Position numbers and translations under genes: made by a program. A model generated the notes under the pieces. It saw only the letters and a program-made list of their open reading frames with translations. It did no database searches and was not told the DNA's origin. A stretch of 31,177 nt of DNA from JAKSCF01 sp028279945 (GTDB lineage: Bacteria; Bacillota; Clostridia; Peptostreptococcales; JAAYPU01), in the NCBI GenBank assembly GCA_028279945.1, contig JANQMT010000027.1, positions 1 to 31,177 on the forward strand. The letters are read 5' to 3'. Of the stretch, positions 7,045-14,188 are shown one piece after another. Each line of letters starts with the position of its first letter. Within the stretch, counting starts at the first letter, position 1.

Positions 7045-9072
7045 ATGAAGATTAATGAAGATCAGTGGGATATTTTGGATGAGTTAAATCAACAAGTATG
7101 TATATTGAAAGATCCTGAGACTTACAGATGTATTAACAAAACACATGCAGATTTCTTAGGGAAAAAAAAAGAAGAAGTAGAGAACAAAAAAATAGTAGAT
7201 TTATTTAATAAAAATGAAGCACATAGACTCATTCGTGATAATAAAGAAGTATTCAAACATAAAATGAATACGTCTATTGAAACTTGGGTATCCAATAAAG
7301 ACATAAAATATAGATGCTTACAAATACAGAGAAAGCCTGTATGTGATGAGGCTCAAAATGTAAAATATGTTATTTGTACAGCTGAAGATATTACAGAACA
7401 AAAAATTCAAAAACAAAAATATACTATGAACGATGCAGAATATAAAAAAATTGTAGAGAAACAAACCAATCTTATCTGTAAATCTTTGCCCGATACGACG
7501 ATTACATTTGTTAATCAAGCATATTGTGATTATTTTGAAGGAACATTTGATGAATTAGTGGGCACTTCATTTATGGTGTATATACCTGATGCATACCATG
7601 AACAGTTTTCCAATATGTTCAAAGAAGTTTCTGTGGAGAAACCCATTTATACCCACGAACATCAAGTCACACTCCCTAATGGAAAAATCGTATACCATCG
7701 ATGGAGTAACCATGCGTATTTTAATGAAGCAGGAGAAATTGTAGAATTTTTGTCGGTTGGGACTGATATTACAAAGTTAAAAACAAACGAAAATTTTTTA
7801 TTAGAAGAAATAAAAAACAAGAATCTGGAGATTGAATTGGATATAATCCAAAGAAAGCAGCTGGAAGCGTACTTAGAAGACCTTGAGGAACAGCATAGAA
7901 AATTAGTGAACTTATCGCCTTATGGTATCGCAGTGTCCAATTCAGCTAAAATTATGTTTTGTAACAGTGCTTTTGCAAAGATACTCGGGTACGAAAATAG
8001 AAAAGAATTATTTAATAAAACAATATTCGATTTATTCCATCCGGATTATGTTAATGAGGCAAGAAAAAAATATAAAAGAATTTTAGCTGGAGAAAGTATG
8101 GTAGTCAGTGAGTACAAGCTTATTGACGCAAACCACCAACTTGTTGATGTTGAGGTGAATTCTATTTCTCTAAAAAAGGACAGTCAATTAATTTTATCTA
8201 TTGTTAGAGAGACATCTGAGAGGAAAAAAGCAGAAGAATTGCAGAGAAAAATTGAAGAGGAAGAGAAATTACGAAAAAGCGAGCAGGAATACAATACGCT
8301 CAGAACAGAGTTTTTTGCCAATATCTCTCATGAGCTGAGAACACCCCTTAATCTAATTTTTAGCACATTACAGCTCATCGAATATGATGAAGCGGTAAAA
8401 GGAAAAAGCCATAATCGATACAATAAAATTATAAAGCAAAATTGTTTTCGTCTATTAAGATTAATTAATAACTTTTTAGACATCACTAAAATTGATTCAG
8501 GATATCTGGATTTAAAATTGATGAATTGTGATATTGTTAAAATCATACGAGACATTACACATTCTGTTGCTGATTATATAAAAAATAAAAATATTAGGCT
8601 GTATTTTAATACCAATATTAAAGAGTGTATCATGGCATGTGATCCGGATAAAATCGAGAGAATTATGTTAAACCTGTTATCTAATTCCGTAAAATTTACT
8701 AAAGCCAATGGACATATTGAGGTGAATATCCATAAAGATGGGAAAAATATAGTCATATCTGTTAAAGATACCGGTATTGGGATTCCTGAGCAACATAAAG
8801 AATTAATATTCAGCCGATTTATGCAAAGTGATAAATCTTTTACCCGTAAACATGAGGGAAGCGGTATTGGTTTATCCTTAATACGGTCATTAGTAGATAT
8901 GCATGGAGGAAAGATAGCAGTATATAGTGAATACGGAAAAGGTAGTGAGTTTACCGTAAAGCTTCCTATCACTACTGTAAAAGATACTTGTTATCAAGAA
9001 TATTTATATAATGAAATGGACAGCTATGTAGAAAATATACGAATAGAGTTTTCGGATATTTATTCAATATAG
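7045..9072 (+). CDS. PAS-domain sensor histidine kinase
   Basis: A 675-residue cytoplasmic-looking two-component kinase with no membrane segment. Three PAS-like domains are visible: about residues 1-118 (ending CTAEDITEQK), 130-245 (ending SVGTDITKLK) and 288-395 (ending VRETSERKKA). The second and third are joined by a charged helical linker. The HisKA dimerisation domain has the phospho-acceptor His429 in ANISHELRTP. The HATPase domain has the N box (NLLSNSVKFT, about 543-552), the G1 box DTGIGIP (from 575) and the G2 box GSGIGLSL (605-612). About 35 extra residues follow the catalytic domain. No response regulator gene is adjacent, so it is an orphan here. A TATAAT lies at 7003-7008 and GAGGGG about 14 nt before the start. 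The signal sensed is unknown. Confidence 0.93.
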   Translation: MKINEDQWDILDELNQQVCILKDPETYRCINKTHADFLGKKKEEVENKKIVDLFNKNEAHRLIRDNKEVFKHKMNTSIETWVSNKDIKYRCLQIQRKPVCDEAQNVKYVICTAEDITEQKIQKQKYTMNDAEYKKIVEKQTNLICKSLPDTTITFVNQAYCDYFEGTFDELVGTSFMVYIPDAYHEQFSNMFKEVSVEKPIYTHEHQVTLPNGKIVYHRWSNHAYFNEAGEIVEFLSVGTDITKLKTNENFLLEEIKNKNLEIELDIIQRKQLEAYLEDLEEQHRKLVNLSPYGIAVSNSAKIMFCNSAFAKILGYENRKELFNKTIFDLFHPDYVNEARKKYKRILAGESMVVSEYKLIDANHQLVDVEVNSISLKKDSQLILSIVRETSERKKAEELQRKIEEEEKLRKSEQEYNTLRTEFFANISHELRTPLNLIFSTLQLIEYDEAVKGKSHNRYNKIIKQNCFRLLRLINNFLDITKIDSGYLDLKLMNCDIVKIIRDITHSVADYIKNKNIRLYFNTNIKECIMACDPDKIERIMLNLLSNSVKFTKANGHIEVNIHKDGKNIVISVKDTGIGIPEQHKELIFSRFMQSDKSFTRKHEGSGIGLSLIRSLVDMHGGKIAVYSEYGKGSEFTVKLPITTVKDTCYQEYLYNEMDSYVENIRIEFSDIYSI

Positions 9073-9087
9073 AGATGATTGTATGTT

Positions 9088-9126
9088 TTGTGGGTTGGGC
9101 TTTTGTGCCTAACCCACAATTTTTTT
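9088..9126 (+). terminator. Terminator after the sensor kinase
   Basis: A 13-bp stem with one G-U pair, 9088-9100 with 9107-9119, is followed by seven T residues (9120-9126). The T tract touches the regulatory region of the next operon. Confidence 0.85.
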
Positions 9127-9136
9127 GACAAATTAG

Positions 9137-9196
9137 TTATTGGCATTTGACAATAACTAAAATTAGATATAAGATGTTATTGGCAAATGCTAATAA
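9137..9196. promoter_or_regulatory. Promoter with two 20-bp palindromic operators, ORP-like operon
   Basis: Two palindromes of form TTATTGGCA-NN-TGNNAATAA lie at 9137-9156 and 9177-9196, identical at 16 of 20 positions, with centres exactly 40 bp apart. Each half-site matches the reverse complement of its partner at 8 of 9 positions. The first also sits in a longer perfect inverted repeat, 9133-9142 with 9151-9160. A candidate -35 TTGACA (9147-9152) lies inside the first box, and a -10 (TAAGAT at 9170-9175, 17-bp spacer) ends just before the second. A protein bound here would cover the -35 and the transcription start. The Fur-family protein at 12524 is the natural candidate, by inference. Confidence 0.7.
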
Positions 9197-9213
9197 TATA
9201 TGAGGTGAAAGAT

Positions 9214-10041
9214 ATGTCAGAATGTAATTCATGTCCAAGCAATTCATCATGCTCTCAGGAAGATAAATCACAGTGCATGATAGAAAATAATCCCATGAAT
9301 CACGTGAAAAATGTTATCGGTGTTATGAGCGGGAAAGGCGGAGTAGGAAAATCTACCGTATCGGCACTTCTTGCCAAACAACTTAAAACAAAAGGATACA
9401 AAGTAGGTATTTTGGATTCAGACATCACAGGACCAAGTATACCAAGATTATTGGGTGTTAGTCAAAAAAAACCTGCTGCAACAGAAGATTGCATGCATCC
9501 TGTTGAGACCGAAGACGGTATTAAAGTTATGTCTCTAAACCTATTAATGGAAGATGAAAATCAACCGGTAATTTGGAGAGGACCTATTGTATCCGGTGCA
9601 GTTAAGCAATTTTGGACTCAAGTTATTTGGGACCAATTGGATTATCTTATTATTGATATGCCTCCGGGTACAGGGGATGTAGCACTAACCGTGATGCAGT
9701 CAATCCCTATTACGGGATTGGTGATGGTATCAGTACCTCAAGATTTGGTTTCAATGATTGTTTCAAAAGCAGTTAATATGGCAAAAGCATTGAATATAGA
9801 AGTCCTTGGAGTTGTTGAAAATATGAGCTATATTCAATGTCCTGACTGCAACAAAAAAATTAAACTATTTGATGCAGATAAAACTGAAGCATTTTTAAGA
9901 GAAATGAACTTAACGCTTTTCGGTGAATTACCGATGATAAGCAGCATCTCTAACTTGGCCAATAATAATGGCAAATTAGAAAATGTGGATGAACTATTTG
10001 GTCCTATAACAGAAAATGTAATAAAGTCACTGCAAAAGTAA
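9214..10041 (+). CDS. Mrp/NBP35-family ATPase, Fe-S cluster carrier
   Basis: A 275-residue P-loop ATPase of the Mrp/ApbC/NBP35 family, which binds and transfers Fe-S clusters. The deviant Walker A motif GKGGVGKS spans residues 40-47. DSDITGPSIPRLLG follows at 69, then IIDMPPGTGD at 146. The family CxxC that binds a bridging cluster is Cys209-Cys212 in YIQCPDCNKK. The N-terminus adds Cys4, Cys7, Cys13 and Cys21, recalling the extra N-terminal cluster of NBP35-type members. ATG 9214 is chosen for GAGGTG at 9202-9207. It leads an operon of related ATPases and NifX-like proteins, which points to assembly of a metal-sulfur cofactor rather than general Fe-S delivery. Confidence 0.92.
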   Translation: MSECNSCPSNSSCSQEDKSQCMIENNPMNHVKNVIGVMSGKGGVGKSTVSALLAKQLKTKGYKVGILDSDITGPSIPRLLGVSQKKPAATEDCMHPVETEDGIKVMSLNLLMEDENQPVIWRGPIVSGAVKQFWTQVIWDQLDYLIIDMPPGTGDVALTVMQSIPITGLVMVSVPQDLVSMIVSKAVNMAKALNIEVLGVVENMSYIQCPDCNKKIKLFDADKTEAFLREMNLTLFGELPMISSISNLANNNGKLENVDELFGPITENVIKSLQK

Positions 10042-10070
10042 GGAAAGTGACTTGGGAAAGGAGTTAACTC

Positions 10071-10433
10071 ATGAAAATTGGTATTTCATCTGTAGGAACA
10101 GAAGGCAAAGATTTATTGGATAGGAGATTTGGCAGATGCGATTACTTTCAAATCTATGACACAGAATCTAAAGAAACCATAGCCATTGAAAATGAAGGAA
10201 AAACAGCTAAAGGCGGTGCCGGTATTGCATCAGCACAACAATTGCTGGACAAAAAAGTAGACGTTGTGATTACAGGCAATTTAGGACCTAATGCATTTAT
10301 GATCTTCGAAAAAGCCAGGATAAAAGCATATCAATGTGAATCAGGTTCAGTAAGGCATGCCATAGAAAAACTGGAAAAAAATGAGCTTAAAGAACTTGTA
10401 CTGGCAGGACCTTCACATCAAGGCATGTCTTAA
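10071..10433 (+). CDS. NifX/NafY-like protein, orange-protein (ORP) family (copy 1)
   Basis: This 120-residue protein has the fold of the dinitrogenase iron-molybdenum cofactor biosynthesis family (NifX, NafY, NifB C-terminus). The family includes the orange protein of sulfate reducers, which carries a Mo-Cu-S cluster. Typical features are the opening MKIGISSVG, LLDRRFGRCDYFQIYD near residues 15-30, a Gly/Ala-rich GGAGIASAQQLLDKKVDVVITGNLGPNAF, and a C-terminal AIEKLE helix. No nitrogenase genes are present, so a nitrogenase role is unlikely. AAAGGAG lies 6 nt before the ATG. Its place between Mrp and MinD-type ATPases matches ORP operons. Its actual ligand is unknown. Confidence 0.88.
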   Translation: MKIGISSVGTEGKDLLDRRFGRCDYFQIYDTESKETIAIENEGKTAKGGAGIASAQQLLDKKVDVVITGNLGPNAFMIFEKARIKAYQCESGSVRHAIEKLEKNELKELVLAGPSHQGMS

Positions 10434-10447
10434 AGGAGGAGAAGACA

Positions 10448-11269
10448 TTGAATATTGCAGTATTAAGTGGGAAAGGGGGAACCGGAAAAACAACCGTATC
10501 CGTTAACCTTGCCAAAGCATTAAAGGCAAATTATGTGGATTGTGACGTTGAAGAGCCTAATGGGTTTCTTTTCTTAAATCCCAATATTGAAGAACAACAT
10601 CCGGTTAAGGTTGAAACCCCTTTCGTCAATACTGATAACTGTACATTGTGTTTAAAATGTATTGAAGCTTGTCAATTCAATGCTTTATTGAACATTCAAA
10701 AGGATATTGTTATTTTTTCCAATCTTTGTCATAGCTGCGGCGCTTGCGAAATTGCTTGCAAGTTTGATGCATTGCATTATGAGTTGAGAGAAACCGGTAT
10801 AATAGAAAAAGGTAAATCAAAAGAAACCCCTTGTATGGCAGGAATTCTGAATATTGGGGAGCCAATGGCCGGACCTGTTATAAGAAAATTGATGAAACAA
10901 GTTCCCAAAGCACTCAACATAATAGATTGTTCACCTGGAACATCTTGCAATGTTGTCCATACGTTAAAACATACGGATGGTGCGGTCCTTGTCACAGAAC
11001 CAACATTATTTGGGCTGCACGATTTGAAAATGGCTGTTGAGCTGGTAAAGATGTTTCATATACCTTTTGGAATCATCATCAATAAGGATGATGGTCAAAA
11101 CAACATGATTAGACAATATTGCCAGGAGAATAAGATGGATGTATTGGGAACCATTCCATATAGTAAGGAAATTGCCCACATTTATTCTAAAGGTGCAATA
11201 CTTTATGATTTTACAAAATATAAGAATGTTTTTGATAATATTTCTCAAAATCTGAAAGAGGTGTTATAA
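10448..11269 (+). CDS. MinD-type ATPase with inserted 2x[4Fe-4S] ferredoxin (copy 1)
   Basis: A 273-residue P-loop ATPase with a ferredoxin domain inserted after the first nucleotide-binding segment. Walker A SGKGGTGKTT spans residues 7-16 and YVDCDVEEPN follows at 29. The insert has two complete CX2CX2CX3C motifs: Cys65/68/71/75 and Cys94/97/100/104. IIDCSPGTSCNV and VTEPTLFGLHDL complete the ATPase. Such proteins occur in ORP loci and couple ATP hydrolysis to electron or cluster transfer, though the mechanism is not established. TTG 10448 has AAAGGAGGAG just upstream. Its stop codon overlaps the start of the next gene by one base, so translation is probably coupled. Confidence 0.9.
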   Translation: MNIAVLSGKGGTGKTTVSVNLAKALKANYVDCDVEEPNGFLFLNPNIEEQHPVKVETPFVNTDNCTLCLKCIEACQFNALLNIQKDIVIFSNLCHSCGACEIACKFDALHYELRETGIIEKGKSKETPCMAGILNIGEPMAGPVIRKLMKQVPKALNIIDCSPGTSCNVVHTLKHTDGAVLVTEPTLFGLHDLKMAVELVKMFHIPFGIIINKDDGQNNMIRQYCQENKMDVLGTIPYSKEIAHIYSKGAILYDFTKYKNVFDNISQNLKEVL

Positions 11270-12135
11270 TGGAGTTAGCGATACTAAGCGGAAAAGGCGG
11301 GACAGGAAAAACAACTATTGCTACAGCACTTTCGGAACTCGAGAACAATGTAATAAGAGTGGATTGTGATGTAGATGCTCCAAATTTTTACCTCTTCTAC
11401 AATGGTATAGATATATGTCAAGAAGATTTTTATGGTGGGAAAAAAGCCGAGATAGATAGTACGCAATGTATTCGGTGTGGGAAATGTGAATCTGTTTGCA
11501 GATTCGAAGCAATTAGAGAATATGAAATTAACCCATATTTTTGTGAAGGCTGTGGTGCCTGCACGTTGGTTTGTCCGGAAAATGCAATAACATTATTGGA
11601 TGAAAAAGTAGCAGATGCTTATATCACTCAGATAGATGAAGGGGTTATATCCAGAGCACAAATGGCAGTAGGAAGTGATGGATCAGGAAAGCTGATTACC
11701 CAATTAAGAAAGAATGGGAAAGGATACAGCCATAAAGATACGATGACCATTATCGATGCTTCACCGGGAATAGGATGTCCTGTTATTTCATCTATTACAG
11801 GTTGTGATGCAGTTTTGGTCGTAACAGAACCAACTCAGTCCGGATTAAAAGATCTGGAAAGAGTTGTGAAGCTTTGCCGGCATTTTGGTGTTCTAACTAT
11901 GGTATGTGTGAACAAATGCGATATCAATGAAAAATTGACTCAAACCATAGAAGCATTTATTCAAAAGCAGGCCATAAGCCTGGTAGGCAGGATCCCTTAT
12001 GATGATACGGTAATGCAATCCATTAATGAACTAACCCCAATAACTAAATATAAAGAAAGTGAAGCGTATAAAGCCATATTTAAAATGTGGAAAGCATTAA
12101 AAATTGTCTTACATGATAAAATAAATATAATTTAG
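11269..12135 (+). CDS. MinD-type ATPase with inserted 2x[4Fe-4S] ferredoxin (copy 2)
   Basis: A 288-residue paralogue of the preceding gene with the same order of parts: Walker A SGKGGTGKTT (7-16), VDCDVDAPNFYLF (31-43), a ferredoxin insert with Cys67/70/73/77 and Cys92/95/98/102, then IIDASPGIGCPVI and VTEPTQSGLKDL. The ATG overlaps the previous stop (TAATG). The two paralogues may form a heterodimer, as adjacent MinD/ferredoxin pairs in ORP loci are thought to do; that is inference. The sequences have diverged well beyond a recent tandem duplication. Confidence 0.9.
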   Translation: MELAILSGKGGTGKTTIATALSELENNVIRVDCDVDAPNFYLFYNGIDICQEDFYGGKKAEIDSTQCIRCGKCESVCRFEAIREYEINPYFCEGCGACTLVCPENAITLLDEKVADAYITQIDEGVISRAQMAVGSDGSGKLITQLRKNGKGYSHKDTMTIIDASPGIGCPVISSITGCDAVLVVTEPTQSGLKDLERVVKLCRHFGVLTMVCVNKCDINEKLTQTIEAFIQKQAISLVGRIPYDDTVMQSINELTPITKYKESEAYKAIFKMWKALKIVLHDKINII

Positions 12136-12147
12136 GGAGGAAAAAAA

Positions 12148-12504
12148 ATGAGAATAGCTGTTGCTAGTGAAAACAAAATAATAAGCAGTCATTTTGGACG
12201 TTGTGAAGTATTTGAGATGTACGATGTTGAAAAAGGAAAAGTGATCAATCATGAATCCAAAGCAAGTCCGGGGCATCGTCCGGGGTTTTTACCTGTATTT
12301 TTAAGTGATTTAGGCGTTAATGTCATTATCGCCGGTGGAATGGGTGAGACTGCCCAACAACTGTTTAAAGAAAATAATATTGATGTTGTATTTGGTGTTC
12401 AAGGTTCGTGTGACCAAGCAGTTGACAAATATTTAAAAGGTGGATTACAATCAAAAGGAAGCATATGTACGGAGCACCAGTATGAAGGACATTGTAACGA
12501 ATAA
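12148..12504 (+). CDS. NifX/NafY-like protein, orange-protein (ORP) family (copy 2)
   Basis: A 118-residue member of the same cofactor-binding family as the gene at 10071, again with the FGRC motif (SSHFGRCEVFEMYDVEKG, about residues 13-30). It differs in the middle, with SPGHRPGFLPVFLSDLGVNVIIAGGMGETAQQLF, and has a C-terminal tail with Cys and His (CTEHQYEGHCNE) that could bind metal. AGGGAGG lies 8 nt before the ATG. Two different NifX-like proteins in one operon suggest distinct roles, for example scaffold and acceptor, but the sequence does not say which is which. Confidence 0.88.
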   Translation: MRIAVASENKIISSHFGRCEVFEMYDVEKGKVINHESKASPGHRPGFLPVFLSDLGVNVIIAGGMGETAQQLFKENNIDVVFGVQGSCDQAVDKYLKGGLQSKGSICTEHQYEGHCNE

Positions 12505-12523
12505 TTGATAAAGGAATGGTTTT

Positions 12524-12997
12524 ATGGATAAGGTGTTAATGCCATATAATAGCCTGCTTGAAAAAAACGGATATCGCTTTACCACCCAAAAACAGTTGGT
12601 ATTGAAAGCGGTTATTCAATCCAATACTCATCTAACGGTTAAACAAATATATAAGCTTGTACATGGCAAACGAGTTGGACTTGCAACGGTATATAGGAAT
12701 TTAAAGATTTTTGAAGAACTTGGTATTGTTAAAGAAATTAATGTAGACGGAGTTACCTACTATGAGTTGAAGATATTCAGCGGCAAGCCTTTGCACATTC
12801 ATTTGAAATGCAGTAAATGCAATCATATTATAGACATGAATGATAGGAGCTTGGATGTAGAGTATTTAAAACTGAATCGTAAGGTAGAAGCAAGTAAAGA
12901 TTTTGAAATATATGATACCAATATCATGTTGGAAGGGCTGTGTAAACAGTGCAGGGAGGATAAAACATGCCAAGACCAACCAAATACAGACATGTAG
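12524..12997 (+). CDS. Fur-family metal-dependent regulator
   Basis: A 157-residue ferric uptake regulator family protein: winged-helix DNA-binding half (GYRFTTQKQLVLKAV and GLATVYRNLKIFEELGIV) and a metal-binding dimerisation half. The structural zinc Cys are C96/C99 and C140/C143. His91, His93 and Asp104 match regulatory metal ligands. Glu81 (TYYELK) replaces the Asp that marks PerR, so iron, zinc or another metal sensing is more likely than peroxide sensing. AAAGGA lies 9 nt before the ATG. Its last 31 bases overlap the DUF134 gene. As part of the operon behind two palindromic operators, it is a good candidate for autoregulation, though the 9-2-9 palindrome is not a classic Fur box. Confidence 0.88.
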   Translation: MDKVLMPYNSLLEKNGYRFTTQKQLVLKAVIQSNTHLTVKQIYKLVHGKRVGLATVYRNLKIFEELGIVKEINVDGVTYYELKIFSGKPLHIHLKCSKCNHIIDMNDRSLDVEYLKLNRKVEASKDFEIYDTNIMLEGLCKQCREDKTCQDQPNTDM

Positions 12998-13404
12998 AGT
13001 TTTTTCCTGAAGACACTTACTTTTCTCCCTTAGGAAAGCCAAAATGTGAGATTGAAGAAGTGATACTTAAGGTTGAAGAATTGGAAGCGATGAGACTTAA
13101 AGATATTGGAGGTTTGAATCAAGAAGCGTGTGCAGAAAAAATGAAGGTTTCAAGACAGACTTTTCAAAATATTATTGATAATGCAAGAAATAAGGTAGCT
13201 GTGGCATTAACAGAAGGAAAAGCCATTCGAATTAGCGGTGGACACTATACTACTGCTTATTGCAGGTTCAAGTGCGCAGATTGTGGGACCACTTATACCA
13301 TTAGCGTTAAAACCGATAAAGGGATTTGTCCTGAGTGCGGATCTCATCAAGTATTATGTCGAAAAAAAGCGAACTTTTGTAAGAAATGGTGCAAAGATAC
13401 GTAA
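12967..13404 (+). CDS. DUF134 family protein with HTH and Cys cluster
   Basis: A 145-residue DUF134 protein. The family opening MPRPTKYRHVEFFP is followed by VEELEAMRLKDIGGLNQEACAEKMKVSRQTFQNIIDNAR, a helix-turn-helix resembling sigma-70 region 4, at about residues 38-75. The C-terminal half has CADC, CPEC and further Cys (CRKKANFCKKWC) that probably bind zinc or an Fe-S cluster. The family is frequent beside NifX/ORP genes in anaerobes and is presumed to regulate transcription. The start overlaps the Fur-family gene by 31 bases with AGGGAGG 7 nt upstream. It is the last gene of the operon; a terminator follows. Confidence 0.88.
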   Translation: MPRPTKYRHVEFFPEDTYFSPLGKPKCEIEEVILKVEELEAMRLKDIGGLNQEACAEKMKVSRQTFQNIIDNARNKVAVALTEGKAIRISGGHYTTAYCRFKCADCGTTYTISVKTDKGICPECGSHQVLCRKKANFCKKWCKDT

Positions 13405-13442
13405 AAATAGCTATGATGAAACACAAAAAAATAAAAAAATCT

Positions 13443-13473
13443 AAACAGGTGGTAATCATATCACCTGTTTTTT
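13443..13473 (+). terminator. Terminator of the ORP-like operon
   Basis: 13443-13453 pairs with 13460-13470 (core AACAGGTG with CACCTGTT) and ends in a run of T. Confidence 0.85.
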
Positions 13474-13483
13474 AGTAAATGGA

Positions 13484-13529
13484 TTGACAAAAGAAGATTT
13501 ATAGGATATATTTGTTGTAATGATTACAA
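13484..13529 (+). promoter_or_regulatory. perR promoter with PerR box
   Basis: TTGACA (13484-13489), a 17-bp spacer and TATATT (13507-13512) form a near-consensus promoter. Immediately downstream is TTGTAATGATTACAA (13515-13529), a perfect 7-1-7 palindrome that matches the Bacillus PerR box TTATAATNATTATAA at all but two positions. Its place over the transcription start predicts negative autoregulation. Confidence 0.82.
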
Positions 13530-13569
13530 TTATTGAAATTATTATAATATTTTTTAAGGGGTTGTGAAA

Positions 13570-13968
13570 ATGAATCATATAACGGAAAAGCTGATTAAGC
13601 ATAATATAAGACCTTCTTATATTAGAATTGAAATCTTACAATATCTATTAGAAAATAAATGTCATCCTACAATTGATGAGATTTATACAGCGTTAAAAAA
13701 GACAATACCAAGTCTTTCAAAAACGACGGTCTATAATGTATTAGATCTGTTTGTAAGTTCAAATTTAGCTCGTGTGGTTGCTATAGAAGAGAATGAAACC
13801 AGGTACGATGCCCAAATAAAAGATCACGGACATTTTAAATGTACTGAGTGTGGAAAAATTTACGATTTTGAAGTGGATATGGACGATTTGATACCAAAAA
13901 AATTCAATGATTTTAAAATAAACCAACGTGACGTTTTTATTAACGGTATATGCGATGAATGTTCATAG
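13570..13968 (+). CDS. perR: PerR-type peroxide-sensing regulator
   Basis: A 132-residue Fur-superfamily repressor. The regulatory metal ligands of Bacillus subtilis PerR (His37, Asp85, His91, His93, Asp104) are all present at a constant offset of five: His32, Asp80, His86, His88, Asp99. The structural zinc Cys are C91/C94 and C128/C131. In PerR, Fe-bound His37 and His91 are oxidised by peroxide, which releases DNA. The ATG at 13570 is chosen because AAGGGG sits 8 nt upstream; GTG 13564 is too close. A PerR box overlaps its own start region, and a terminator follows, so it is monocistronic. No peroxide-defence gene such as rubrerythrin is in the window. Confidence 0.87.
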   Translation: MNHITEKLIKHNIRPSYIRIEILQYLLENKCHPTIDEIYTALKKTIPSLSKTTVYNVLDLFVSSNLARVVAIEENETRYDAQIKDHGHFKCTECGKIYDFEVDMDDLIPKKFNDFKINQRDVFINGICDECS

Positions 13969-14000
13969 ACTTATGATTTGATTATTCATTTTTAATGTTA

Positions 14001-14036
14001 AAAAATCTCAATGGGTAAACGCCTTTGAGATTTTTT
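14001..14036 (+). terminator. Terminator after perR
   Basis: An 11-bp A-rich stem (14001-14011 with 14025-14035, core TCTCAA/TTGAGA) ends in six T residues. Confidence 0.85.
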
Positions 14037-14085
14037 ATCTTGCTATGAAGTTAAAACGCATCATATTTAGAACGCAATTTTATGA

Positions 14086-14168
14086 TATAATTAACCAAGC
14101 ATATAGGGAATATGTATGCCTATATTGTATACTACGTAATAGCTGTGTTTCTATACAGGATACCGGCT
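14086..14168 (+). promoter_or_regulatory. Leader of the lipoprotein gene
   Basis: TATAAT at 14086-14091 is a likely -10; no good -35 accompanies it. The transcript would have a leader of roughly 90 nt. Within it, ATATAGG (14101-14107) is repeated inverted as CCTATAT (14119-14125). At 14152-14168 lies TATACAGGATACCGGCT, which recurs exactly at 28523-28539. Confidence 0.4.
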
Positions 14169-14188
14169 AAATAGCAAGGAGAGAAAAT

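Noticed and set aside
9137..9196. Sigma-54 promoter, because ORP operons in sulfate reducers use sigma-54 and TTGGCA is present
   Set aside because: The GC dinucleotide at the -12 position is missing at the required spacing after either TGGCA.
10071..12504. Nitrogen fixation genes, suggested by the NifX-like proteins
   Set aside because: No nifH, nifD, nifK, nifE, nifN or nifB is present and the gene set matches ORP-type operons instead.
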